From: Gammaproteobacteria bacterium
Lineage (GTDB): Bacteria; Pseudomonadota; Gammaproteobacteria; SZUA-229
DNA length: 37,739 nt
Assembly: GCA_030595185.1 (NCBI GenBank)
Contig: JAUVDT010000009.1
Location: 1 to 37,739 of the forward strand
Direction of reading: 5' to 3'
Under the pieces are notes generated by a model. It was not told the DNA's origin and ran no database searches. It saw nothing but the letters and a program-made list of their open reading frames with translations. The stretch's first letter is position 1, and each line of letters begins with the position of its first letter. The position numbers were made by a program, and so were the translations under genes. Positions 8,529 through 18,014 of this stretch are shown one piece after another.

Positions 8529-10616
8529 TTAGCCTGCCATTTCTGAGAAGTCGTAATTCAACTCTGCCATTGGCTCTTGTAAGAAATTACCTTGAATGAA
8601 GTTAACACCCATCCCCCAAAGTACAGATAAGCTGCTGGCATCATGAATACACTGTGCGATAGTGAGCTTACCCATTTTAGTTGCTGTTTCTGTTATGTTT
8701 TTAACAGTTTCCTGATTTTGAGTATTGGTAGAAAGCTTGTCCATAAATGAGCTTTCTATTTTCAGGTAGTCAACAGGAATATGTTTTAATAACTGGAATG
8801 GATTCATACCAGTGCCGAAATCATCTAATGCGAAGCCACAATCAAGAGCGGCCAGACCTTCACCTAATGCTTTAGATTGTTTAAGGTTGGTGACGGCAAC
8901 TGATTCTTTTATTTCAAAAATAATGGCGTTTTTATTAATATTTGCAGCATGAATTTTTTGTTCTAGCCATGGCAGTAATTTTTCATCACGTAATGATGCT
9001 TCGCTGAGCTTAATAAAGAACTTAGTATCTTTCTTGGCTTTTTTCTGTGCCATTAATACTTTTAGTGCGTTGCTAATAACCCAGCGATCAACTAAAGGCA
9101 TTAAGCCACTTCTTTCTGCAGCAGGAATGAAATCATCAGGCATAATTATTGCACCTTTTTTATCTTTCATTCGTACATAAACTTCGTAACGCTCTTCTAT
9201 ATCACCATGCAAACTTATGACAGGCTGATAATTAAGAACAAACATGTCATTTTTAAGAGCAGCTAATAATGCGCTTGATACTTTTGTGTCGACTTCTTTC
9301 TGTGTTAGCTCACCTTCTTTAGGAACATAGACAGAAACTTTATTGGGGCCTAATGCTTGTGACTCTTCGGCTGCTTTTTCTGCACGTAAAAGAATTTCAC
9401 TGGATTCAGGAGATTCTTTCTCAATTAAACTGATACCGATAGTGCACGTTGTATTTGTTTTTGTGCCATTAATTTCTGTGTTGAACTGTTCAATGGCTTC
9501 TCTTAATTTGTTACCATAAGTTTCAGCGTCTTTACGATTTGATTTTTCATGAATGATGGTGAAATTATGGCCATCAAATCGAGCCAGTACATCATTGGCA
9601 CTGCATATTTTTTTCAGTAACTCTGCAATATCGATTAATAATTGATCACCGCCAATAACACCGAGTTTGGTTTTCATGTCGTGGAAGTTATCTAAGCTTA
9701 AGTAAAGCAGGGCAGACTCAGTTTTGTCTTTTTTCGCTTTAGAGATTATTTTTTCTAAAGAGTCGAGGAAAAACTGTCGGTTATAAAGGCCTGTAACCTG
9801 ATCGCGTTGACTCAATAAGTTGATTTGTTTTTCGAGTTCTTTTTGGTCTAATTCATTTCGAATAATAATTTGAATACAAGGCTCACCATCAATTGAAGCA
9901 GGTGAAAATTCTATTTTACCGTTGAATTCAGTACCGTCGGCATTTTTCATACCGCTTTCGAAAGATTCTATTGTTGATTTCTTGCCATAATTACGCAAAA
10001 ACTTTTTGAAGTTATTTTGATCATCGCTGCTGACCATATCCAGAATCGGAGTACCTTCTAAATCTTCATTTTCTTCGAAACCAAATAGTTCAAGGTAAGA
10101 TTGGTTGGAGTAAATGTGCATACCTTCATGAATATAAGCAATGGCGTCACGTGAACTGTCCATTAACGATTCAATGCGTTTCTTACTTTCAAGATAAGCG
10201 ACTTCTATCTTTGCGAGTCGCTTGTTGTTTTTAATTTGCAATAACTCACGGTGAAGTACATTTTTGAGGTGTGCTTCATTATTAAGGTCTATTTGATCAT
10301 TTGCGCCCTGAGACATGACAAGGTCTAAGTCATTGGCATTACCTTCTCTGCAAGCGGTAAGCACGGAGGTAGTATTAATAAGCTTATGATCTGTAAGAAT
10401 TTTAATTGTGCTTGGCAGGTCGATAAGCTCCATGCCATTGCTATAGATTAAAAGATCTGGAGTGGTTTTTTTAAGTGCTTCTTCTAGGTCTTCATCATCT
10501 TCTACACGAACTGAGCGTGCTGTAGTACCTAAACTACGGATGGTGCTGACTAGTTTTTCTTCGTTGTTGAAAGAATCGTCAATCACAATCATGTTGACGG
10601 ATGTTTCTTTACTCAC
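8529..10616 (-). CDS. FimX-like REC-PAS-GGDEF-EAL protein, catalytically degenerate
   Basis: N-terminal REC-like, PAS (DSSRDAIAYIHEGMHIYSNQSYLELFGF), degenerate GGDEF (ARFDGHNF), EAL domain with EVYVR, IKLSEAS, FEIKES, LDDFGTG, AQCIHD. Confidence 0.85.
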   Translation of the reverse strand: MSKETSVNMIVIDDSFNNEEKLVSTIRSLGTTARSVRVEDDEDLEEALKKTTPDLLIYSNGMELIDLPSTIKILTDHKLINTTSVLTACREGNANDLDLVMSQGANDQIDLNNEAHLKNVLHRELLQIKNNKRLAKIEVAYLESKKRIESLMDSSRDAIAYIHEGMHIYSNQSYLELFGFEENEDLEGTPILDMVSSDDQNNFKKFLRNYGKKSTIESFESGMKNADGTEFNGKIEFSPASIDGEPCIQIIIRNELDQKELEKQINLLSQRDQVTGLYNRQFFLDSLEKIISKAKKDKTESALLYLSLDNFHDMKTKLGVIGGDQLLIDIAELLKKICSANDVLARFDGHNFTIIHEKSNRKDAETYGNKLREAIEQFNTEINGTKTNTTCTIGISLIEKESPESSEILLRAEKAAEESQALGPNKVSVYVPKEGELTQKEVDTKVSSALLAALKNDMFVLNYQPVISLHGDIEERYEVYVRMKDKKGAIIMPDDFIPAAERSGLMPLVDRWVISNALKVLMAQKKAKKDTKFFIKLSEASLRDEKLLPWLEQKIHAANINKNAIIFEIKESVAVTNLKQSKALGEGLAALDCGFALDDFGTGMNPFQLLKHIPVDYLKIESSFMDKLSTNTQNQETVKNITETATKMGKLTIAQCIHDASSLSVLWGMGVNFIQGNFLQEPMAELNYDFSEMAG

Positions 10617-10704
10617 AAATTACTCCAGAGGCCTTGTTAGCGATTCCATGTATTCTAATCTGTAATCACTTATTTTGGAAATTTGATTCAATAAATAGCC
10701 TTAT

Positions 10705-12558
10705 TTACAGTGATGACCAGATAGAGTCAAAATCATCATCGTCAGCATTATTGGGCTCGTGCTTTTGTGCAACGGCTGGAGCGGGCGCTTCGGGGGCATG
10801 TTTTCTTAGAGTTGGGCCTGTTTCTATTTGCGTAAACTGGAACTGAGTAAAGGAACCGGTATGCTCAGCTACGGTGCTTAGCTTGATATCAATAGAGCGT
10901 TCGTAAACATTAATTTTTAGCGTATCACCTATTTTAAAAGCATGTGATGGCATCAGTAATGTTGTTGGTTGTTTGATGGGTTTTATCCCTGGCAGCATTA
11001 AACACTCAAAAGGGTCTTCATGTTCTTTACCCATGCGCTGGATAGTGGCAGTGATTACTTTTGGTGATAATACTTGTACGCCAATATCAAGACCGGTTCC
11101 CTGTGTGTATTGCATCCAGCGAATAATGCCCGCACGCCATTGATAACTATGGTCGGCTTCTTTCTCACGAATACCTATTAACTCACCCACCTGAGCTTTT
11201 GAGGTGGTATCTGAGTCCCAGTGAAGGCTATAACCACCGGCTGAAATATTAATCACCTGCCAGTGTAAATCATCGCTTTCTTTATGCAGGAGATAACTGG
11301 CTTCTTCACGTGCTTTTAATTCACCGATAAAAGTGTCGGTTAATACGTTACCCGAGGCGATAATATCCCAGGCATTAGGCAAGCTCTTCATGCTTGAATT
11401 AAAGTTGGGATGAGTGATCAGTGACGGGTCGTAATTATCTGCACGGTCATAATCGAAATCGGTATCGATAGTCTCAAGAGAAAAGCCTGAGCCAGGTGAA
11501 CTTGGTTCTTCTTCTACCGGGTGCAATTCATCATAAATAGCGCTGTAAATAGATTTAAGGCCAATGGAAGCAGCAATGTTGCCAGGTTTATCGCTACGAG
11601 AAAACCGGCGTTTAGCGCAAACGCTCCAGGAGGTCGCTAATGTTCTTAAAGTTTCCTGAGTTAACCCGTCATTGGTAGAAATGGTGTCATAACCCTTACT
11701 TTTATCTGAAGAAAGCGATTTAATTTGTTTTACCAAAGCCTCGGTGTCGAGTGAGATAAAGTTTACATCGTTTTGATGTGACGCGGTGTTAATACAAGTT
11801 GGTGGTGCATCAATTTTTAATTGAATGGCAAAACAACGGTCTTGTTCAGATGCAGGAGGAATGCTTTTTAAGTTGACTAATAAATTCCACTCATCCAGCT
11901 GTTTATAAACGCGTTCAGTTTCACTATGCCTTAGAGCATGAGGGCGCGCCAGAGAAAATAGAACCAGTTTTTTATATGCTTGTTCTATGGAATTAGCGGG
12001 AGCTTTTTTATCTTGTCCCGGGATATTCTTTTTCTGCCAATCTTTACTGCAAATAAACTGGTAGATATGGTTGGCATCCCACCAGCTACCTCTAGGTACG
12101 CTCGCGTATATTTGGCTGGCTCTCAAAATTAAAAGAGCGGTATTAGAAATAGCGCGGTAAGCCGCTAAAATGGTATTTTTTTCATCCAGCTTGGCAATGC
12201 CATTGGCTACTTCAAAAAGAATGATTTTATAACCGTGGATAAGTTCACGCAGTAGAGCCTGGTTTAAATTAATAATCTTAAGGCTTTTATCCGGTAAGGG
12301 TAAGCTGCGATTGATGAAGTGTTTGTGAAGATTATCCAAAATAAGTTCAATTGGCTCATGAAACAATTCTAAATTGGCAATACGGTACTTAGGCGGCATT
12401 TCCTGGCGATTTAGATCCACCAGTGAATTATAAATTTGTCGTGTCATATCGCCCATGCTGGCTCGTGGAAGTTGAGCCAACCATTTTTTTACCTTACGTG
12501 GATGATTTGGGAATGCTCCTTTCACCGCTGGCGTTTGGTTGGGAATATGAAGTTTCAT
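10705..12558 (-). CDS. Large protein with C-terminal PilZ-like domain
   Basis: 617 aa; WQVINISAGGYSLHW matches the [DN]xSxxG half of PilZ; long uncharacterised N-terminal region. Confidence 0.65.
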   Translation of the reverse strand: MKLHIPNQTPAVKGAFPNHPRKVKKWLAQLPRASMGDMTRQIYNSLVDLNRQEMPPKYRIANLELFHEPIELILDNLHKHFINRSLPLPDKSLKIINLNQALLRELIHGYKIILFEVANGIAKLDEKNTILAAYRAISNTALLILRASQIYASVPRGSWWDANHIYQFICSKDWQKKNIPGQDKKAPANSIEQAYKKLVLFSLARPHALRHSETERVYKQLDEWNLLVNLKSIPPASEQDRCFAIQLKIDAPPTCINTASHQNDVNFISLDTEALVKQIKSLSSDKSKGYDTISTNDGLTQETLRTLATSWSVCAKRRFSRSDKPGNIAASIGLKSIYSAIYDELHPVEEEPSSPGSGFSLETIDTDFDYDRADNYDPSLITHPNFNSSMKSLPNAWDIIASGNVLTDTFIGELKAREEASYLLHKESDDLHWQVINISAGGYSLHWDSDTTSKAQVGELIGIREKEADHSYQWRAGIIRWMQYTQGTGLDIGVQVLSPKVITATIQRMGKEHEDPFECLMLPGIKPIKQPTTLLMPSHAFKIGDTLKINVYERSIDIKLSTVAEHTGSFTQFQFTQIETGPTLRKHAPEAPAPAVAQKHEPNNADDDDFDSIWSSL

Positions 12559-12672
12559 TAAATCTTAACTACCTGTAACCTAAAAAATTGTAAAAAAGTT
12601 ATTTGTACATATTAAATAATATAACAAAAACAACAATTTGCAGTGATTTGTTAGGCTTAATTCACATAACTT

Positions 12673-13650
12673 TTACAAAATGCGCGTTTTTGCTTGTTCA
12701 CCTGCAATTTCTTTTACCAAATTAGGCATAAGATAACCGGGTAAACCCTGTCGAATTTCATCCATTAGTGAGATTGCGTCAGCTTCTTTTACAAAAAAAT
12801 GCGCAGCACCCTGAACGGGATCCAATAAATGCAAATAATACGGCAAAATGCCGTATTCATACAGTTTTTCGCTTAATTCGATGAGTATTTTGGCCTGGTT
12901 GTTCACATTAGCCAGTAAAACAGATTGATTTAATAACTGTATTTCACTTTGCTTTAATTGTTTAAAAACACCTTTATTACTCTCATTTAATTCATTGGCA
13001 TGATTAATATGCGTGACCAATGAAACCAGAAAACGGCTGTTTTGTAATATTGAAATTAATTCACTATCTATTCGTTCAGGTAAAACACTCGGTATCCGAG
13101 TATGTATTCTTAGTCGTTTAATGTGTTCGATTTGTTCAAGTTGCTGAATTAAATAATTCAACTTCTCATTAGAAACCATTAACGGATCACCACCACTAAG
13201 AATGATTTCGGAGATCTCACTATGTTCACGTAAATAATTGAATGCGGGTTCCCAATTTTCTTTATTAATTTGCGCATCGGAATAAGGGAAGTGTCGTCTA
13301 AAGCAATATCGGCAATGAATTGCACAAGCACCGGTAACAATAAAAAGTACTCTATTTTTGTATTTATGAATTAAGCCGGGTGTTGCCATTGCATCCATAT
13401 CACCAACGGGGTCATGAAGATAACCTTCTGTTAATTGAGTTTCATTGGCATGGGGTAATACTTGTTTTAAAAGTGGGTCATTCTCGATATCTGACAAATT
13501 AGAAAGAAAGCCGGTGGGAATTTTAATTTTGAATTGTTGATTAGCATGCGATGAAAAGACAGTTCTTAGCTTTTCATTAGCGGTTGTTTTAATTAAGTCA
13601 TCGACTGATTTAATGTTATTGCATAATTGTTGTTGCCAGTCGATGCTCAT
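12673..13650 (-). CDS. epmB: EF-P lysine 2,3-aminomutase, radical SAM
   Basis: CAIHCRYCFRRHFPY (CxxxCxxC), ILSGGDPLM, RIHTRIPSVLPERI; adjacent to efp and epmA. Confidence 0.95.
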   Translation of the reverse strand: MSIDWQQQLCNNIKSVDDLIKTTANEKLRTVFSSHANQQFKIKIPTGFLSNLSDIENDPLLKQVLPHANETQLTEGYLHDPVGDMDAMATPGLIHKYKNRVLFIVTGACAIHCRYCFRRHFPYSDAQINKENWEPAFNYLREHSEISEIILSGGDPLMVSNEKLNYLIQQLEQIEHIKRLRIHTRIPSVLPERIDSELISILQNSRFLVSLVTHINHANELNESNKGVFKQLKQSEIQLLNQSVLLANVNNQAKILIELSEKLYEYGILPYYLHLLDPVQGAAHFFVKEADAISLMDEIRQGLPGYLMPNLVKEIAGEQAKTRIL

Positions 13651-13757
13651 AAAAACCTAAACTAACCTGTAAAAAGATCCATATTATACGGCCTGTTAGT
13701 GTATTAATGAGGGCTTTTTCGGTATTATTGCGCCTTGGTTTATTCACGGTGATATTT

Positions 13758-14327
13758 ATGGCGACTTACAGTACAAACGAATTTAAAAACGGCTTAAAGC
13801 TATTGTTGAATGGTGACCCTTGTTCCATTACTGAAAACATATTAGTTAAGCCGGGAAAAGGCCAAGCCTTTAGCCGTGTAAAAATGAAAAACCTGAAAAC
13901 AGGCCGTACTATAGAAAAAACCTTTAAATCAGGTGAATCGGTAGAGGCTGCTGATGTTGAGGAAGTCAACGTAGAGTTTTTGTACGGTGACGGTGAATTA
14001 TGGCACTTTATGCAGCCAGAATCATTTGAACAATTCGCGGCGACTGAAACAGCGATGGCTGAAGCGGCTAAATGGGTGAAAGCCCAGGAAGAGTGCGTAA
14101 TGACACTTTGGAATGGCGAACCAATATCGGTTACACCACCAAACTTTGTTGAATTGACTATTGCTGATACTGACCCGGGTCTTAAAGGCGACACGGCGCA
14201 AGGTGGTACTAAACCTGCGACGCTAGAAACAGGTGCGGTTGTTAAAGTGCCTTTATTTATTGAGATTGGTGAAATGCTTAAGATTGATACTCGTACTGGT
14301 GAATATGTATCACGCGTTAAATCTTAA
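13758..14327 (+). CDS. efp: Elongation factor P
   Basis: [24 protein letters not shown]...[13 protein letters not shown]-terminal [27 protein letters not shown]. The track ORF starts upstream at 13707; MATYS start preferred. Confidence 0.96.
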   Translation: MATYSTNEFKNGLKLLLNGDPCSITENILVKPGKGQAFSRVKMKNLKTGRTIEKTFKSGESVEAADVEEVNVEFLYGDGELWHFMQPESFEQFAATETAMAEAAKWVKAQEECVMTLWNGEPISVTPPNFVELTIADTDPGLKGDTAQGGTKPATLETGAVVKVPLFIEIGEMLKIDTRTGEYVSRVKS

Positions 14328-14345
14328 GCAGACCATAACGAATAC

Positions 14346-15314
14346 ATGAGCACTCAACACTGGCAGTCTGTTGCTGATATTGAGCTAATGCAAAAAAGAG
14401 CCCGCATGCTGCAAAGTATTCGGGCTTTTTTTGTGCAACTTGATGTCATGGAAGTGGATACGCCATCAATTTCTATTGCGGCAGTGACGGATTTACACAT
14501 AGAAAGTTTTGTTACCAACATGCAGCATCAAAACTACTATTTACAAACATCACCAGAATACCCAATGAAACGTTTATTGGCATCGGGCTATCCATCTATT
14601 TATCAAATTTGTAAAGTTTATCGCTGTGAAGAACAGGGCATCTTCCATAACCCAGAATTTATGATGCTGGAGTGGTATCGCCTCGGTTTTGATTACAAAC
14701 AATTGATGCAGGAAGTCAGCAGCTTGCTTGATTTATTATCAAAAGAGAACGAGTTGAGTACCCAGACGGACAAGGTCAGCTACCAGCAAGCGTTTATGCA
14801 AAGCGTTGGTATTGATCCTCTTAGTATCAGTGTTGAAGATTGTCGACAATGCTGTGTACGGCAACAAATAGACGTACCGCAGGGTATGTCGGATGACAAT
14901 GTTGATGAGTGGCTGGACTGGATTTTAACGCAAGCCGTGGCACCCGCGTTCAATCGAACAGGCTTTACGATTTTATACGATTACCCCGCATCACAATGTG
15001 CATTAGCCACTATTAGCGCGGATGGTAGTGTGGCGGAGCGCTTCGAAGTATTTTATGGTGAGCTGGAGTTAGCTAATGGTTTTAATGAATTAACCGATGC
15101 GCATGAACAACGTCAGCGCTTTGAAGCCGATAATAAGAAACGTCAGTTGGCGGGTTTAGATGTTATGCCGATAGATGAGCACTTTTTACAGGCATTGGAA
15201 GCAGGCTTTCCAAAATGTGCCGGTGTGGCAATTGGTCTGGATCGTTTGTTAATGGTGCTGACAGGAAAAGCCGAAATCAGCGACGTGCTGGCTTTTCCTT
15301 TTGACAGGGCTTAG
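14346..15314 (+). CDS. epmA: EF-P lysine ligase EpmA (GenX/PoxA)
   Basis: Class II LysRS-like: YLQTSPEYPMKRLLASG, YQICKVYRCEEQGIFHNPEFMMLEWYR, GVAIGLDRLLM. Confidence 0.96.
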   Translation: MSTQHWQSVADIELMQKRARMLQSIRAFFVQLDVMEVDTPSISIAAVTDLHIESFVTNMQHQNYYLQTSPEYPMKRLLASGYPSIYQICKVYRCEEQGIFHNPEFMMLEWYRLGFDYKQLMQEVSSLLDLLSKENELSTQTDKVSYQQAFMQSVGIDPLSISVEDCRQCCVRQQIDVPQGMSDDNVDEWLDWILTQAVAPAFNRTGFTILYDYPASQCALATISADGSVAERFEVFYGELELANGFNELTDAHEQRQRFEADNKKRQLAGLDVMPIDEHFLQALEAGFPKCAGVAIGLDRLLMVLTGKAEISDVLAFPFDRA

Positions 15315-15320
15315 ATTCTA

Positions 15321-15348
15321 GTCGTAAGTCGTAAGTCGTAAGTCAGAA
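15321..15348. repeat. Tandem 7-bp repeat (GTCGTAA)n
   Basis: GTCGTAA x3 plus GTCAGAA right after the epmA stop. Confidence 0.8.
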
Positions 15349-15359
15349 GTCGATCATAA

Positions 15360-15442
15360 CTTCGTCATTCCAGCGATGTTTAAGCTGGAATCCAGTGTTT
15401 AAGTTTTTGGATCCCAGCTAGAGGCATGCTGGGATGACGAAG
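15360..15442. repeat. GTCATTCC-type palindromic element, copy A
   Basis: CTTCGTCATTCCAGC...GCTGGGATGACGAAG ends with internal CTGGAATCC/GGATCCCAG; resembles 32031-32114. Confidence 0.75.
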
Positions 15443-15476
15443 GTTGTTTGCGACAGGTGTTTCTTTTTGTTTGGTT

Positions 15477-16325
15477 TTACTTAAACGTACCTAATGCTTG
15501 TCCCATCATTGTCGCTTTACCCGGAACAATGCTTTCATCAAAAGTCACATTATCTTGTGTTAACAAAATTATTGTTGAACCAAGGTTGAAGCGACCCATT
15601 TCAGCACCTTTTTTCAGGCTGATTTTTACGTCATCATATTTGCGGTGTTTTACTTTCCAGCCACTCGGTGGTGTTTCACAACCACCCCAAACTGTGTCGA
15701 TGCCCGATACATTTATCGCACCGACTAAAATCATGATCATAGGGCCAGCAGCGGTATTAAATTTACACACGACACGTTCATTGCGTGCAAATAAACGCGG
15801 CACGTTTTCAACAGTCCACGGTGCAACGCTGAACAAACGACCCGGTACATAAACAGTGTCGGTTAATTCACCGGCTAATGGAATATGAATACGGTGGTAA
15901 TCAGTAGGCGATAAATAAATGGTGCTGAACATGCCGTTTTCAAATGGTTCGGCTAATTCTTTAATGCCGCCAACTAATTCAAGTAATGAATAATCCTGAC
16001 CTTTTGCCTGGAAAATGCGGCCGTTTTCAATTGCCTGAGCCTGGCTTACTCTGCCATCAACAGGGCAAACTAAGGTGTTTTTTCCACGCGCTTGAGGCCG
16101 TGCAGAAGGCTCTAGTTCACGCGTAAAAAATGCATTCAGTGACTCAAATTCATGCGGGTCTTTGATAATGGCATCATCAAGACTAATAGGGTGCAAGTGA
16201 CTATAAAGATCGATGAAACGGTTCTTTATTGGTGGCCAGGTAATATGAGCCAGAAAATAAGAAATCCAGGATATAAAGTGGTGAGGCAGGATATAAAAGA
16301 TCAGTGTTTTAATTTTAACATTCAT
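15477..16325 (-). CDS. psd: Phosphatidylserine decarboxylase proenzyme
   Basis: YLSPTDYHRIHIP, NVSGIDTVWGG, autocleavage motif LGST (GRFNLGSTIILL). Confidence 0.96.
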   Translation of the reverse strand: MNVKIKTLIFYILPHHFISWISYFLAHITWPPIKNRFIDLYSHLHPISLDDAIIKDPHEFESLNAFFTRELEPSARPQARGKNTLVCPVDGRVSQAQAIENGRIFQAKGQDYSLLELVGGIKELAEPFENGMFSTIYLSPTDYHRIHIPLAGELTDTVYVPGRLFSVAPWTVENVPRLFARNERVVCKFNTAAGPMIMILVGAINVSGIDTVWGGCETPPSGWKVKHRKYDDVKISLKKGAEMGRFNLGSTIILLTQDNVTFDESIVPGKATMMGQALGTFK

Positions 16326-16348
16326 AAGTGAGTATCAGTAAACCGGTT

Positions 16349-16813
16349 TTAGTGATGTTGGTGTTGATGTGTGTTTGCTTGAGATGACTTTTTCACAGTC
16401 GCTGTCATTGTTTGTTCTGTACCGTTGGATAACTGAATAGTTAGCTGGACTGTATCACCACTTTTTAGCTTTCTTTTCGGTTTGAACATCATCAAATGGT
16501 AGCTGCCGTGTTTTAGCGTTAGCATTTGATTGGCCTGCACAATAAGAGATTTCTGCGGTATCATGCGCGCCATACCGCCAACTTCTTTGCTTAAGTGCAT
16601 TTCAATGCGAGCATAGTCTGGGCTGCTGATGGAAACGATTTCAACGGTTTTGTCACTGGCATTATGAAAGCTGGCAAAGCCTGCGTGAACGCGGCTAACC
16701 GGAGGCATTTCGGGGATCCAGGCGTTATGAATCATTAATGATTCGCTAGCTTGTGAAAGGGTGCTAAACATTGTTAGCAATACAGTAAACATCCAGATTA
16801 AATATGATCGCAT
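16349..16813 (-). CDS. Periplasmic copper chaperone PCu(A)C family
   Basis: Signal peptide; MHLSKEVGGMARM...HGSYHLMMFKPK copper motif; His-rich C-terminus. Confidence 0.92.
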   Translation of the reverse strand: MRSYLIWMFTVLLTMFSTLSQASESLMIHNAWIPEMPPVSRVHAGFASFHNASDKTVEIVSISSPDYARIEMHLSKEVGGMARMIPQKSLIVQANQMLTLKHGSYHLMMFKPKRKLKSGDTVQLTIQLSNGTEQTMTATVKKSSQANTHQHQHH

Positions 16814-16909
16814 ATAATTTCTTGGTTAAGCTAAAATTGCTAGCTATTATAGGTGGCTGTGGCGATGAGTGAAAGCGTAATTTTTTAGACTACATGTGGA
16901 GCGACCTGA

Positions 16910-17857
16910 GTGTCTGATACAAAACCTACAATTTCTTTTGATGTGTCGGCCGTAGCGGCAGAGTTACTCAGCATGCGTGATCTTATTCGTTATGGGGTTA
17001 GCCGCTTTAATGAAGCTGAACTCTGGTATGGACACGGCATGTCCAATGCTTTGGATGAAGCCGTATTTATTGCACTATCTAGTCTACATTTACCACTCAA
17101 TATTACCGAAAGTTATTTTGATTCACGTCTAACGTTAGCAGAGCGTGAGCAAGTGTTGGCGTTGTATCAACGCCGAATCATCGAACGTATACCGGCTGCG
17201 TATTTAACCAATGAAGCCTGGTTTACCGGCTTAAAATTTTATGTAAATGAAAATGTGTTGGTGCCGCGTTCACCAATAGCAGAACTGATCGAAAACCGTT
17301 TTGAACCATGGGTTGATCCTGAACAAGTCGATAGTATTTTAGATTTATGTACCGGCAGCGGCTGTATTGGTATCGCCAGTGCTTATGCGTTTGAATGGGC
17401 TGATGTCGATATTGCTGATATTTCACCTGCTGCATTAGATGTTGCCCGACAAAATGTGAAAAACCATCAATTAGAAGATCAAGTCACAGTTTATGAATCT
17501 GACCTCTTTTCGGCGCTAGAAGGCCGAAAGTACGACATTATCGTAACAAACCCACCTTATGTGGATGCTGAAGACATGTCGTTATTACCTGATGAATTTA
17601 AAAGTGAGCCTGAACTGGGCTTAACTGCTGGAAATGATGGCCTGGATTTAGTTAAAGTTATCCTTAATCAGGCCGCTAACTACATGAACCCTAATGGTAT
17701 TTTGGTGGTTGAGGTTGGTAACTCGCAGCATGCGTTGGAAGAGTTATTACCAGAAGTAGATTTTTACTGGTTAGAGTTTGAAAGGGGCGGAGACGGTGTC
17801 TTTCTTTTGACTTATGAGCAATTGTTACAACATAAAGACTCATTTCAATTCAGTTAA
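16910..17857 (+). CDS. prmB: Ribosomal protein uL3 N5-glutamine methyltransferase
   Basis: VPRSPIAELIE, DLCTGSGCIGIA, VTNPPYVDAEDM. Confidence 0.95.
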   Translation: MSDTKPTISFDVSAVAAELLSMRDLIRYGVSRFNEAELWYGHGMSNALDEAVFIALSSLHLPLNITESYFDSRLTLAEREQVLALYQRRIIERIPAAYLTNEAWFTGLKFYVNENVLVPRSPIAELIENRFEPWVDPEQVDSILDLCTGSGCIGIASAYAFEWADVDIADISPAALDVARQNVKNHQLEDQVTVYESDLFSALEGRKYDIIVTNPPYVDAEDMSLLPDEFKSEPELGLTAGNDGLDLVKVILNQAANYMNPNGILVVEVGNSQHALEELLPEVDFYWLEFERGGDGVFLLTYEQLLQHKDSFQFS

Positions 17858-17877
17858 ATTCTAATAAAACCCAGTCA

Positions 17878-17915
17878 CTGATAATTTTGTAGGATTTTTC
17901 TTACAAAATTATCAG
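17878..17915. repeat. Perfect 14-bp hairpin after prmB
   Basis: CTGATAATTTTGTA-ggatttttct-TACAAAATTATCAG; no downstream T-tract. Confidence 0.75.
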
Positions 17916-18014
17916 ATGATTCCTCAAAAATACCACAATATTTTTTTAAGCTGCTATATCTATTGGTAAGCTTTTAAGCCGCTAAAATTTTCTGGTATTC
18001 AATTTGGAGAACCA

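Noticed and set aside
13766-14194. 142-aa minus-strand ORF over efp
   Set aside because: Shadow of the clear EF-P coding frame.
15448-15852. 134-aa plus-strand ORF over psd
   Set aside because: Antisense to psd, which carries the LGST cleavage motif.
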